DNA from: Kappaphycus alvarezii
Taxonomy: Eukaryota; Rhodophyta; Florideophyceae; Gigartinales; Solieriaceae
Assembly: GCA_002205965.3 (NCBI GenBank)
Contig: NADL03000047.1
Coordinates: 484,085-548,084 of the forward strand
Direction: 5' to 3'
Length of the DNA stretch: 64,000 nt
In this document: positions 1-11,179 of the stretch, one piece after another
Position numbering within the stretch: the stretch's first letter is position 1
How the letters are laid out: each line of letters begins with the position of its first letter
Notes under the pieces: model-generated
The model's database searches: none
Told to the model about the DNA's origin: nothing
What the model saw: the letters and a program-made list of their open reading frames with translations, nothing else
Made by a program: the position numbers and the translations under genes

Positions 1-2200
1 TGCAGATGAGACACAGTACCTATCTGCATATGATCTCACAGTTCCATTAGTATCATTGAAACGGAAAATAAATTTATCAATGTAAGTAGGATCAATTCTT
101 CTTACAACGCTACTGTTCGTGGGTATTGAAATTGCCAAGAAATGAGATTCTCTTCCTTTTTTAGGGAAATTTGTACCGGATCTAAATTAATTTAGTTTCA
201 AATGGAGAAAAAGTACAAGTTTTCTTCCTCTCAATACCAAGTATGACTACCAAGTAAGATAAATGGACTACTTTTAAATTGCTCGGTTTATTTCACATCT
301 GTTAATACTAAAATGAAAATTACACTGAAGATAATTTTTCAACTTAGTAGAGCAGTGAATTCTTTAATGTTTTTCTATCATCGGTCTATACGTAACTAAA
401 TCCATATGAATTAATTTTCCCCTGACACACCAATAGTGGCAAAAAATCAAACCGCAGCACAAAAGATACTTGAATTGTGTATAAGTCATGTTTTCTTATT
501 TAAAAAATCGTCTGTTTATGACTGCAATTATTCCATTTCAATTAAACTCCTGATTTGTTCCACGATTTCATGTCGTATTCGTTCTTATCTAGACAAAATC
601 TAAACCACTTTTATTCTAAAACCTTGCGCTTTAAACATGTGAACTATTTTGGTTGACATCGATTAGTTCTTTTGCGGTTTAGGAATGGAATTATGGTTTT
701 CAGTTAATAGCTCTTTGTTTGTTGCAGGCTTACCTTATGCACCCTTCTGCAAATTCGTAAGTTCTAACCGCAAGAATACTAGAAAGGTTTACTTACCCTT
801 TTGTCTACCTATGCAATGGACGTAATGAACATTACAACGAGCAGCTCCTTTTAGAATTGCTAGATATAGATCAAATTCTAGGTAATTTTTACCTCTTCAA
901 TCAATGTGTAGATTTATGAGATGATAGGTTAACTTTGAACATTCACAATGAATTATTTTGGTCCAACTTTATTAGCAGTACTGTTCCTACTTACTTTTCT
1001 GACGTAAAGAGCTATTTGGGCACACTGAAAGAAAGCACCTTAGTCCATCCTCTAAATTCCTCTATTAATATCTATTACCTCTTAGACCCTCTATTTTAGA
1101 TGCACCGCCAAGAATGTAAATAGATTATTCGAATAACAAAATGTTGGACGTTGCAAGGACTGGAGACTATTTTGAGACTTTTTAATTCAATCAGAGTATT
1201 ATGTTAGGAATTTCTGCCCACATTATGCATCAAATTTTCTGATTAATAAGTTTGGTGGAAAATCTTCAAACTAAAATAATTTCAATAAAAATATTAGCCA
1301 TTTTAATCTTCTATGAAGAATAAAATAAAGAGCCAAACCTCGTCTTTAAAAGCTTGAACACCACGTTGCCATTATGAAAAGTCATTTTTTTTGTCACACC
1401 AGCAATAGTTAAGCATGAAACCTACAAGCATGAATATCCTTCGAGCTTCCTCATCGCCAGGCCCAACTCACAACAGAGTCACAGATTATCGAGATACATC
1501 TCGCGAAAATTACTCTTTACTATAATAGAAGCAGGCATCTGTCGATGATAGAATCCAATTATATCAGCTTGAGTCCTCCTTGGCTTTTAATGACACTTTA
1601 ACCGTAAAATGCTAGCATTAACAACCAGGTATATCAATAGATGCATAAATGTTTTAGTCGGAGGTAATGAAGTTGATTAAAACCCTTTTTCCCTTAATTA
1701 CTGTATATTAACTGGAAGCTATATGCAGTTCAGTAGAAAGGAATCATTACATAAAAAGTGGCATGAATCCATCAATAGTGATAGAGATAAATCGGTGGAG
1801 TATGATATTTCAAGGGTATTTATCCCAAGATAGAGATGTTGCAAGCGAAAGTAGTACTAATGAAGTATTATTGTGGGAACTAGAAGATCTAAATAAGGAC
1901 GAGGGCCAAACGGCTACAGAGGATATGGACGGGGCATTCTTTACCTCCAATAATCAGGGGCTAGCGTTGAAGAAAAGCTGTTCCTTATTGCATAATTTAA
2001 CTTTTTACCTCTGTAATACTTGAAGCTGCACCTGGAGTTGTCTCCCAACTTGCTTGGCCTGTTCTGTATTGATTATTTTACTCAGTTTACATGTAATTTT
2101 TGGCTATTCCTAAAGTCTCGAACAAACATATTAAATTCAAAAATATGTATTAAATGGATTCATGTGGACGAGAGAGATTGAAGACGGTAGATAATGTCAG
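1..2200. other. AT-rich stretch, no gene recognised
   Basis: The stretch is AT-rich with dense stops in all frames. The only longer frame is 1763-2023 (+), 86 codons, with an acidic middle (ELEDLNKDEG). It has no recognisable motif and no convincing splice context, so it is not called a gene. It reads like the rest of the decayed AT-rich block to 16.5 kb. Confidence 0.6.
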
Positions 2201-2209
2201 GATACATAT

Positions 2210-2619
2210 CTAGAATTTTTCTTCAAAATATCCGTCCTCGAGATGAGAGCCAAAAGTTCTTAAAAAATCCGAATCCCTAATACAGTCCCTACAAATTCCG
2301 TCGAACGGCCCAGAATGATACATAGTCTCCCCAAGCATATTGAGAGCCTCTAACTCATTCTCATGTTCCTCAAAATCCCTCCATTTGAAGCAGAGGATTC
2401 CAAGACTATGATTACATCCTCGCTTCTCCCCTTCGTCCTCCAATACAGCTTCCCCATCGTTTCACCCCAATGTCTCCCATAGTTCCACCCATTTTTAGTC
2501 ATCCTCCGATCCCTCCACGTCTGCTTCAGCCTCCTCCGGTTCCGCCACCACCTCTTTCCCTTTCTCCTCTTCTCCTTTCTCCTCTTCCTGGAATTAAAGA
2601 TGGCGGATCCACTTCCCAA
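2210..2619 (-). pseudogene. charged coding-like remnant, unrecognised
   Basis: Two overlapping minus-strand frames cover this segment. One is very rich in Arg, Lys and Trp. The other gives an acidic run (EEAEADVEGSED) followed by a 77-codon open tail rich in Glu, His and Asp. The tail has mixed, protein-like composition, while the upstream part is interrupted. This suggests a decayed exon or element protein rather than a live gene. No family is recognised. The Arg-rich frame is probably the antisense-like shadow of the acidic one. Confidence 0.3.
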
Positions 2620-3243
2620 CGCTTTCCTGGTCTATTGTTTTAAAGTATTTTTCTTCGTCAATTGGCCTTTGGCTATCAAAGTCCAGGCTTTGATGTAAAG
2701 ACGGGCTCTAGATGGCTTGGCAATGGAGACGAACGTGCGGATGTTGATCATGTTTAGGAAAAAGGGGGAGAGCTGATGGAGTGGTTTATGGCAGGGGTGT
2801 CGCTTCATCGATGTTTTCATTGAAATTTGGATATGGTGACTTATTCAGAACTTTTGATGGCCTTGGATGAAAAAAAATGTGAGACATTTTTGCGGCTCCG
2901 AATTTGCAAGAATTCTGGGCAATAGTAAAGAATACGTTTGATAAAGTGTCGGAACTGAATTTGGCCGGAGCAGATTATGAGTCCAAAGCTTTATTTTTGG
3001 ACAAGGAGGCCTAAATCTTAAGACATGAAATAGATAATAGGGTCCTACAGTGAATTTTTATTCGTGAAGTAAATGCACTGTAGTATTTATCTGTCGTTCA
3101 AAAAAGGTAGTGCGATTGGATTGAAAAAAGAGAGGTCAAGAATTGAATTTGGGATGAAAGGAACAATAATTCGCGGAAAGGGCCTTTTCCGTAATAACAT
3201 GGCTTCCAGCTCAAAACAAAAATCCTAGCTCTTCATTTTTTTC

Positions 3244-3543
3244 TTATATTTCCGTTATTTTCCGTTGCCTTCTGGCTAAAATACACTCCTGTAAAATGGA
3301 TATGGATACAGCGGCCTGATTACCGTTGTTATGTTCTAAAAAGTAATTAAGGTTCACTGGTAATTCACTTCGTCCCATGGATTCATATGCAGGTCTGATA
3401 CCATCTAGATAGTGTCGGATGTATTCTTCTTCCGTGAGCTTTCCGTATTTTCTGGGAGTTAAATATTTTATGCGATATGCAAAATCATCCGGAAGATATC
3501 TGTACAAAAGAAGGCGCGTATCATTAACAATGAATCGTTTCAT
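3244..3543 (-). CDS. hypothetical 99-residue protein
   Basis: An uninterrupted minus-strand frame begins at an ATG (MKRFIVNDTRLLLYRY) and ends at a stop. Composition is protein-like: mixed hydrophobic and charged, with KLTEEEYIRHYLDG in the middle and a basic end (ILARRQRKITEI). It is one of the few open frames of this quality in the AT-rich block. No domain, signal peptide or membrane segment is evident. It lies downstream, in the same orientation, of the gypsy fossil and could be a scrap of another element. Function is unknown. Confidence 0.3.
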   Translation of the reverse strand: MKRFIVNDTRLLLYRYLPDDFAYRIKYLTPRKYGKLTEEEYIRHYLDGIRPAYESMGRSELPVNLNYFLEHNNGNQAAVSISILQECILARRQRKITEI

Positions 3544-3620
3544 GGTAGGTTCTGTCCGTATAGACCCCTAAAACATAAACAGATGCTTATAGTGAAGTAA
3601 GGAGTTATTTCAGTATTTTC

Positions 3621-3656
3621 CGCATCCTCGGATGCATTGTTCGCATCCTTGGATGT
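3621..3656. repeat. two copies of a 15-bp near-palindrome
   Basis: CGCATCCTCGGATGC at 3621-3635 and CGCATCCTTGGATGT at 3642-3656 are near-identical. Each is nearly self-complementary (GCATCC/GGATGC). No role is inferred. Confidence 0.5.
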
Positions 3657-4699
3657 ATTGCTCAGGCAAGAATATGTTCTACTTATACCCGCTTTATGAA
3701 GTGCAAGATTGTGTAGGAGAGATATATATGAATATGCGGTGTTTTCTCTCGATAGAAGTTCACGACATATTCTCGGTGTACTGGAACCTGCAGAACGTCC
3801 TTCTTAGGGACGTACAGAACCACTTTTGGTTGTCTTATGTTCTACCCAAGGTCCTTCTCGTATCATCATCACTTCTTTAGGAGTATCTTCTTCATTTCTG
3901 GCACTTCGTTGTGGTAAGGTGTAGGTTGAGGCTGCAGTAGTGGATAAGTCATCAATCTTTATTCCATATCAGAGGTTATGTTGCACCCTCTAAGTATAAT
4001 TCTTCACGGCTCTTGAGAAATTAAAAGAAAAGGACGTAAAATATTCAGATAGGTTTGCGACAGGTCACTAATAGCTACTTTCCAATACCTTCCGACAGAA
4101 TAATGATAGGGCACCTCAACGTAATTTGGACCTGCTTCCACAAGCTGTCCGTTTTGGAACGATAAAAGAACTCCTAGTAATAGCTGTAATTTTCTTCGGG
4201 AAGCATAAGTACCTTCTAAGTACGGAAACATAATTTTCTATGAATGCATAAGTGAGTGATGACACGTAGCTCGTTAAAATCTTGTGAAAACAATGCAAGC
4301 CATTCCCAATCTCTCTTTTCCCCAGAGTAATCATTCTTTAGTTGCGAATGAATATGTTTCGAGGTTGCAAGTAGTTCTGCTTGAAAATTACTTTTTATGG
4401 TCTTCAAAGGGGAGTGAGGAGAAGACGTTCATGGATGGCACAATAGATCTCTTCCCAAAGCTTGAACAGAGCTTTTAAAGCAAATGTCTGTGCTCCGTGG
4501 TAGTGCATGGGTTTTAGTACTTTCATTGGAATGGTGGCCACTTTATAGCCTGTTTATGGCTTTTTTATGGGCAACACAGGCTTTAAAGCCGACTGAAAAT
4601 TTTATTTTGAGCTAGATTATTCTCAATTTCGTTTTCTATTATTGATAACGCTTGATGTCATGTCCAGTTTTCTGTGGCCCATGACTCTATTTCCGTACT

Positions 4700-7600
4700 T
4701 TTTTATCGACTTTATTTGATTTTACATCTCTTTCTATAGTCCTCGCAGCTTCATTGTGCATGAGCTCGAGCGGTAGGCGACCATTTACTCCTTTTATTCG
4801 GCGATACTATACCTTCACAATACCTTTAGTGACATTTTCCCACTCGATATCTTCGCCTGCAATATGTTTGGTTACTGCCCATTTGACTGTTACTACTGTT
4901 TATCCAGATTTTCTATTGACTATAGAAGCGTAGTCGAGAACAATTTTTAGTTTAATTATTTTCCCTCTCAAAAAAGCTGAAGTTTCTTTGGAGCCAAGAA
5001 AAGGGCATTATCCGATATGATTGTTATTGGGAGAACAAATGCCTCAATTGTTTCTTTTCGCACAAAATTTAGGATCACACCTTCATGAAACTCCTTAGTT
5101 GAGACTGATATTGAACATCCAGTAAGTTGCTTAACTCCTATGAGAAGAAGAATTTTCCGGAGGCATTTCTTTGAATGGACCGGCAAACTCGATTGAAACT
5201 TTTCGAGAAGACCTTAAACAAGGAATCTTAGTGTAGTCTTGTACTTTCGGATTGTATTCAACTTTCGAAAGACGTCATATATTTTTTCCGAACTCGTAAA
5301 CATCCCTATGCATGTTGTGCAACCAACCTATTTCCGTAATGAATTGATTTTATGTTCCGATATACCAACGATCTACAGTAAATACCGGATATGGATTGGG
5401 TGACTAAATTAAGATGGGGGCGGAATTAGACCAGGCCATTTTAATTTATGAACGCTCCTTAAGGAAGTTTGGTTGTCATAGCAACCGTACTGTGGAAAGC
5501 ACTGTAATATTGAAAATTTTTAGCGCCGCCCGAACCAATTCCGTTAAAACAAGATCTTATTCTACCGACTCAGCGCACAATATTCATCTTCATAGGAGCC
5601 GAAGCATCCACCTATCATCTTCTTCGAAGCATGCCGAATCGCGGCCCCATGGAAAGGTCCATTACTGCGCCCTCAGCCGGCGCCAGACAAACAACAGGGA
5701 CAATCAACATTCCCCCCCGACGCAGCATACACAACCACCTCCCCACGGTGAAACTCAGACTAGCGACGTCAAGGCCGTGGTTGCCAGGACTAAACTTCGT
5801 AAAGTGCATGTATGCAAACTCGCCGATAGATACAATCTTACCAAGTGAATGATCAAGTCTGCAGAGTCAGAACGAAAGGTATCAATGATGTAGAGAACTG
5901 TTCGCCAGTTCCCACATTTTTTCCGAGCAACGAAAAAGCAAAGAAGTAAAATGAAAGTTTATGGAATAACAAAGGAGAGCAGAACTTTCAGCTTAAGGCA
6001 TTATCCGGGCGCGGCAACGAATTTTCAGGTGACAAAACTAGATGCATATGGAGTACAAGATTTAAGGACCTTTCTGGTCGCGTACGTAAACTATCTGCTT
6101 GGGAGGCTGCGCTTTACGAATAATTGTTGAGATTTTTCGATATAATTCTCAAATGAAGAATGGAGCTCTCCTAATCAGTGCTTCAAGTCTATGCAAAGCG
6201 GATTACTGAGCAATGACAAGACGGAAGTCTGTCGTTTGAGAACGGTTACCATATAAAGAAAAAGATTTCTATCCGGTGGGTGCAAATCGCATCGTGCTAC
6301 GGGTGCAAACTTGTAGGCTAAAAACAATACCTGAAAAGACTAAGCACATGGAACGAACTGTTGCCTTCCATTCGGGAGAACTAAGGACGCGTGGCGTTCG
6401 AGGTTGGAAGAGCTCAAGTACGATTGTATTCGTTCTAATCAGTACACTGAAGGAAACGACAAGTTGCCTAATCTAGGTAGGCGGTTTTTTCAAAAGCTAA
6501 TTGCGGCAGCCGTGCACGATTTCAATCGGTAGAGAGAAAGAAATGGGGTGTCATTTGTCGGAAAGGTATTTTTTCGCATTTACATGTTGAAAAAATACAA
6601 TAGATGCTCGGAATAGAGGCATCCAAGCGACGATTTGCAGCATATCATTACGAAACGTCGAGATATTTAAGGGTAAAGAGATTAGCGAGGATATTAAATG
6701 CCGTAATGAGTAGCAAAAGCTTTATAATGTAATAATTTATGTTGCAATTGCAGTATTGTGTTGGTCCAGTCCTATTTTGAATGGAAACTAAATTTATTGG
6801 GTGCGGAGTTGCATTGGGCCAATTTAGCTACTGAATGTAGGCCAAAAAATGTGAAGATCGAAACTAGAGTCGCCCAATTGAAATCTACTAAGCGGTATAG
6901 TTGATTACGAAACGTCCTCAAGATCTTGATTCTTTCTTCCACAGGGGCTATTAGTCGGGGTAGGGCTTTAGTAATTGGAAAAGGTTTTCCTTCGCACAGA
7001 TCAAACACCTTGTGATTCCTAAGCAATTTTTTTCTGTACTTTACGTCTACGTTTCGTATTTAAAAGTCCTCTAGGAACTGAATGAGTTCTTGGATACTAG
7101 GCTCGAATTTCTTCTTGCGGGATACCGGCGTTTCTGTAACTCCAATAACATTCTCGTGAAAGCAGTCAATTTGCTTTGATGGGTTCCGAAAACGAAATAA
7201 TAAATCAGCCTGCTGATTTCTGCGTTCGGGATTACGTATAATTTCACATTGTTACTCTGCTAAACTACCGAGCCAGCTAGAACCACTGATGTACATCCTT
7301 CTCCTCGAGTATTTCCTTATATCCTTTGATGGTGAGAATGAGAGTAAGCTTTTCGAGTGAGAAAATATAAATGCAAACTTTTTCCATTCAAAAATATTGC
7401 CATTTTTATTTCTCGTACAAATAGTATATTATTTCTTCAATATTCAGAGTGCGGCTTGCGAGTTGAACGGTACTTGGTACTTCGCCTTCATTCCCTTGGA
7501 GAGAAGTGCTCCCAAAGATTGATTAGAGTGAACTGTTTCCACTGTAAAATGCTTTTTACAAACCGAATACATTAGTACTGGAGGAGTGCATAGCTCTCTT

Positions 7601-8430
7601 TAGGTTCTTCGATTTCAGTTTGCATTCAATTGTTCCAGAAGAACTGCTCATTTTCGCGAAGGCGTGTAGTATCGATTTAATCATGGCTACTTAGATTATC
7701 CTTAGGTAATGCGAGGCAATACCAGGGAAGCTCCGAAATTCCGTTTCCGGAGTCATTCTCGGGGCAAGTTTGAATTTTCTCGTCTTTCCGAGTCGACCTT
7801 GATTCTATCTCAATCTACAATGTGGCCCAGTAGCTTAACGGAGTTCCGTGCAGAGAACCATTTAATTAATTTGATTTTCAAGCAGCGTGATGATCTTCCC
7901 TTCACACCTCTCTTGAAATCCGAAATACGCTCGTCCACGTTTCTTGCGAATATCATAAATATTAAATGTAAATCTTTGCAAATATCAGTCCCTTCAAAAT
8001 CATCATTCATTTTTCTTTTTAAAGTGAGTCGTTCGGTCATGAGACCGAAAGACATGACCCCGAACCTGAATATTCAATTTTTGCTGGTAAAATGTTTTTC
8101 TCCTTTCACTCATCATCCAAATTAATCTACTAATAGCCATTTTTCAAGTCAATTGGTGTGAAACATCTGCTGCCCTTCAACTTTTCGAGAATGTCCCCCA
8201 TTTTGGAGTCTAAAATTGACCAGGTATCACAATTTGGTTTAACTGTTTGCAGTTGACAGAAAATAGAAGCTCTCTATCTTTTTCGCACAACTACAACTAA
8301 TAGCATCTTATGACGGTAATTAAACGCTAAGTGGGTTCAACTCTACACCACTTCGGCTGAAGCAATTAACTATAGGATAAAATGTGGAAAATTGTAATTA
8401 GAAACAAAGTTTATCAAGTGGAATAAAGTA
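4700..8430 (-). mobile_element. ancient Ty3/gypsy pol fossil
   Basis: Conceptual translation of the minus strand shows, in the correct order for Ty3/gypsy pol, RT pieces at about 8.1-8.3 kb (MGDILEKLKG, CFTPIDLKNGY) and 7.81-8.06 kb (a decayed FGL...YLGHIV palm). The RT-RNase H connection is at about 7.7 kb (FRSFPGIASHYLRI), the end of RNase H at about 7.2 kb (GSLAE...NQQADLLFR) and the integrase N-terminal part at 6.77-7.03 kb. The integrase core, with an ISDN motif, is at 4.97-5.19 kb. About 1.5 kb of unrelated DNA separates the last two. The element is broken far too often to count and no LTRs were recognised. It is the oldest-looking element in the window. Confidence 0.75.
5400..6700. other. 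unrelated DNA inside the gypsy fossil, with a GC-rich island
   Basis: This segment separates the integrase N-terminal remains (6.8-7.0 kb) from the integrase core remains (5.0-5.2 kb). About 5,520-5,830 is clearly more GC-rich than its surroundings (for example GCGGCCCC and CAGCCGGCGCC). Overlapping plus-strand frames of 144 and 73 codons are compositionally biased (Ser, Thr, Pro, Arg, His) and resemble no family I know. It is probably a later insertion. Its ends were not identified. Confidence 0.4.
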
Positions 8431-10690
8431 GTTCGAACCCTGATTAGAGAGAAAATTACCTAAATGTTTTTTTTTGATCTGGCTTCACTACTGTTACAAC
8501 TATACGTTAGCATAAAAAAGGCAGAAAAAGATTATTTTTCACTTCCAAAAATTACCTCTAAACTATGTCCTCATATGAGGACAAAGGTTCTTTGGATACT
8601 TGTATCTCGTTTCTTTAATTATTACCAGCTTGTCTTTAAAAAACTTACCGTAAGCTTCCAAAGCTGACATAACTTAAAAATCATTTGAGTTGAAATACTC
8701 TACGCAAATTTGGTCCTGTTTCTAATATTTTTCGGACGCAACATATTAATAGATATCAAAAAGTATTATAAGATCAATATTCTGCGTCTGTAAAGCTACA
8801 CTAGTAGTTCTAAAGGGTTGTTAAACGGTCAGTTTTGTGAATTATAGCAACGGTCGCGAAATATTGCTCAGTACGTGTCAAATTATGTATACGAAATGTC
8901 TGTTTTGACTAAATCACGTACTTGACATTAACTTGTCTGTAAAAATGTATGTATATCGATAAAAAGGAGCTTTTAATTGTACTCAATTTGCAGGTTGCAT
9001 TTCTCTTTTTATTAAACTACATGGAAACAGGAATTGCAGATGATCTAAACCCAAGAGTTGTAAGGTTAAAATATAGATATCTCAAGGCTAAATTTAGAGC
9101 CTCTGCACGATAGATCAAAGCAAGTTTGAGTTATTTCATGGGCTGAAGTTTTTTTTGATTGCGCAAATAGTGAGGTGAAGAAAGTAAGAAACTGATTTTT
9201 ACTGTAAGAATTCTCATCTAAGGTAGCTTCCCTGTAGTTTAAAGATGGCAATTGTTGTTAGGTCTTGCCCAAAGAACCTGTCAAAATATTTTCAATAACA
9301 TTTCCATATCCAGAAGAAAGACTTTTGGAGCCGGCGGTACTTGCAGAAAGCTAAGGAAGAACCAGTAAGTCAGCTCAAGAGGTAAATCTTCCTATTAAAA
9401 GTTTTGCTCAAACTGGATGAGATGGGCGTAATGAAAAAGTAAATTTCCTAACGAAAAGTTGTGGTTAATTTAGAATTGTTCGCTGAGCCATTCCCTAACA
9501 GTGCCCCGTCAACTAAGCCACCGAAATAGGTAAATCTTTACGTCACTGGTGCAAGTAGCTAGTCAAAACTAAAGTTTTTCTAAGCATCTGTGCATAAAAA
9601 CTGCTTCTACTGGGGAGAACTCCCATTACGTTCCCAAAGTTTTGACTAGCTCCACTTATTCTTAGCTCCACTGGAGCTACAACTATGATTTTATTTTGTT
9701 GAAACGCAGTAAAACTTTGTATTTTTCTGGAATCAGCATACTCATTCTCGTCTACTATTCTAAAAATAAAATGATCCATCCCAATGGTTTCTTTATGATC
9801 GAGTAAATACTCCAAAGTATTTGGTACATTGTCTTAATTGAGGTACTGGTAAAACTGTCTAGATTACTCTTTTTACAATGAAATTGCACATCATGTAACG
9901 ATCCTGCATTTCTCATGGTCTAATGAATATTTTCTAAAACATATCAGACATGACTTAAACGACTTTATTAGAGGCATAGAAGCCTCTCAAGACAAATTTG
10001 GGCAAGAAAGAGCAAATTTTGACTCAATGATTAAGAGTAGCAATTTAAGTAGCATCAATTTAGGAGTATGATATTTTTAAGATCATCTCTTTGGCGGTCA
10101 GAACCATGCAACACCCAATAAACCCCTATCAATGAGTCAATAAACGTTTGGTTGGCAAAAATCAAGATAGAGTAGAAGTAAATTGCTAGAAGTTGAGGGT
10201 AAGCGGGGCCTTTGTTAGTCAATATGGATACAATAACTATCAAGTAACTAGGGGCCATCGAAGCTTTAGAAGTAATGGTAGGTCTTCTAACAAATAAAAA
10301 ATTCATCTTAATTTTAGCAGAAACAAATTACAAAAAACTAATCAGAACTTTGACTAATATGAAAGCAAAGGATTCAAGTCCAAATTGATAGAAATTTGAA
10401 ACATTTCCGGTTTATTACTAAAAAACCATTGATATTGTATTAATAGTGAGACGATATTTTCCAACAGAAAAGCCATTTAGAGCAAAACATTAGTTATCGG
10501 CACCATTAAAGTCACTTCTTTTGCAGTGGACAATGGTAAGAATCATAGCAAGTGCTTAGTGCAAATCATTATTCCGTCCCTCATTCTAGACACTTCTGAA
10601 ATATAGCTAAGCTCAGCAATGGGTTAATGGGTTATTACTCATTTTAAAATCCTTCAAATCTTAATACTAACAGGATATTTAGTTTTATTC
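8430..10690. other. AT-rich, nothing recognised
   Basis: Short frames only. A 90-codon minus-strand frame at 9543-9815 has reasonable composition but matches no family. Its position upstream of the gypsy RT remains would suit a gag or protease remnant, which cannot be shown. Confidence 0.5.
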
Positions 10691-11175
10691 AATTAATTCT
10701 TGTTTTGCAACAATAATTCTAAGTGCTTATGGTAACAACTGTTCGGATATTTTGTCGAGAGCTCCCATATTGCAAGACAAAACAGCTACTCTATGAAATC
10801 AAGAGAGGATGAAAAACTGCTCCTTTTGCGCGACAACTTGCTTCTGTTAGCCAAAATATTGTCTCAAGCATACTTAAAGTCAATCACTTTTTAAACAATT
10901 CGTTACTCGCAGGTACAAGCCAGTCAATCTCTCGTGATCTCTAACCTGGCCTTTGACAGACGCGTCGTTTTCGAGAATATGCAAGCTTCGGTATTCCGAC
11001 CAGAAACTTCTGGAAATTACGGTACTTTTTGCACAAATCGTCATTCACTGTACTTTGGACCAGAAAGATATCAATCCGTAGTCGCTTGCTTCGTTTTGCG
11101 ACTGGTACACTGGCGAGTTGTGGTATCCTCCACTCATGAAATGTTTATTGCCTCTCATGTTGTATTCAGCAACTG
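10690..11175 (+). repeat. dispersed unrecognised coding-like repeat, copy 1
   Basis: This roughly 0.5 kb stretch aligns by eye, over most of its length, with the reverse complement of 25,620-26,110. Identity is near 70-75 percent, with a shared core CAGACGCGTCGTTTTCGAGA. Both copies, translated in matching frames, give related peptides: ARQN...DEKL, then HSLYF...VVACFV..L.H, then SS..EM..AS. Conservation at peptide level suggests a former coding sequence. The protein family is not recognised; it may be a DNA transposon or a host multigene remnant. Confidence 0.6.
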
Positions 11176-11179
11176 AAAA

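Noticed and set aside
5615-5852. Overlapping frames at the GC island as a gene
   Set aside because: Frames are open on both strands because of local GC content; there is no motif or splice pattern.
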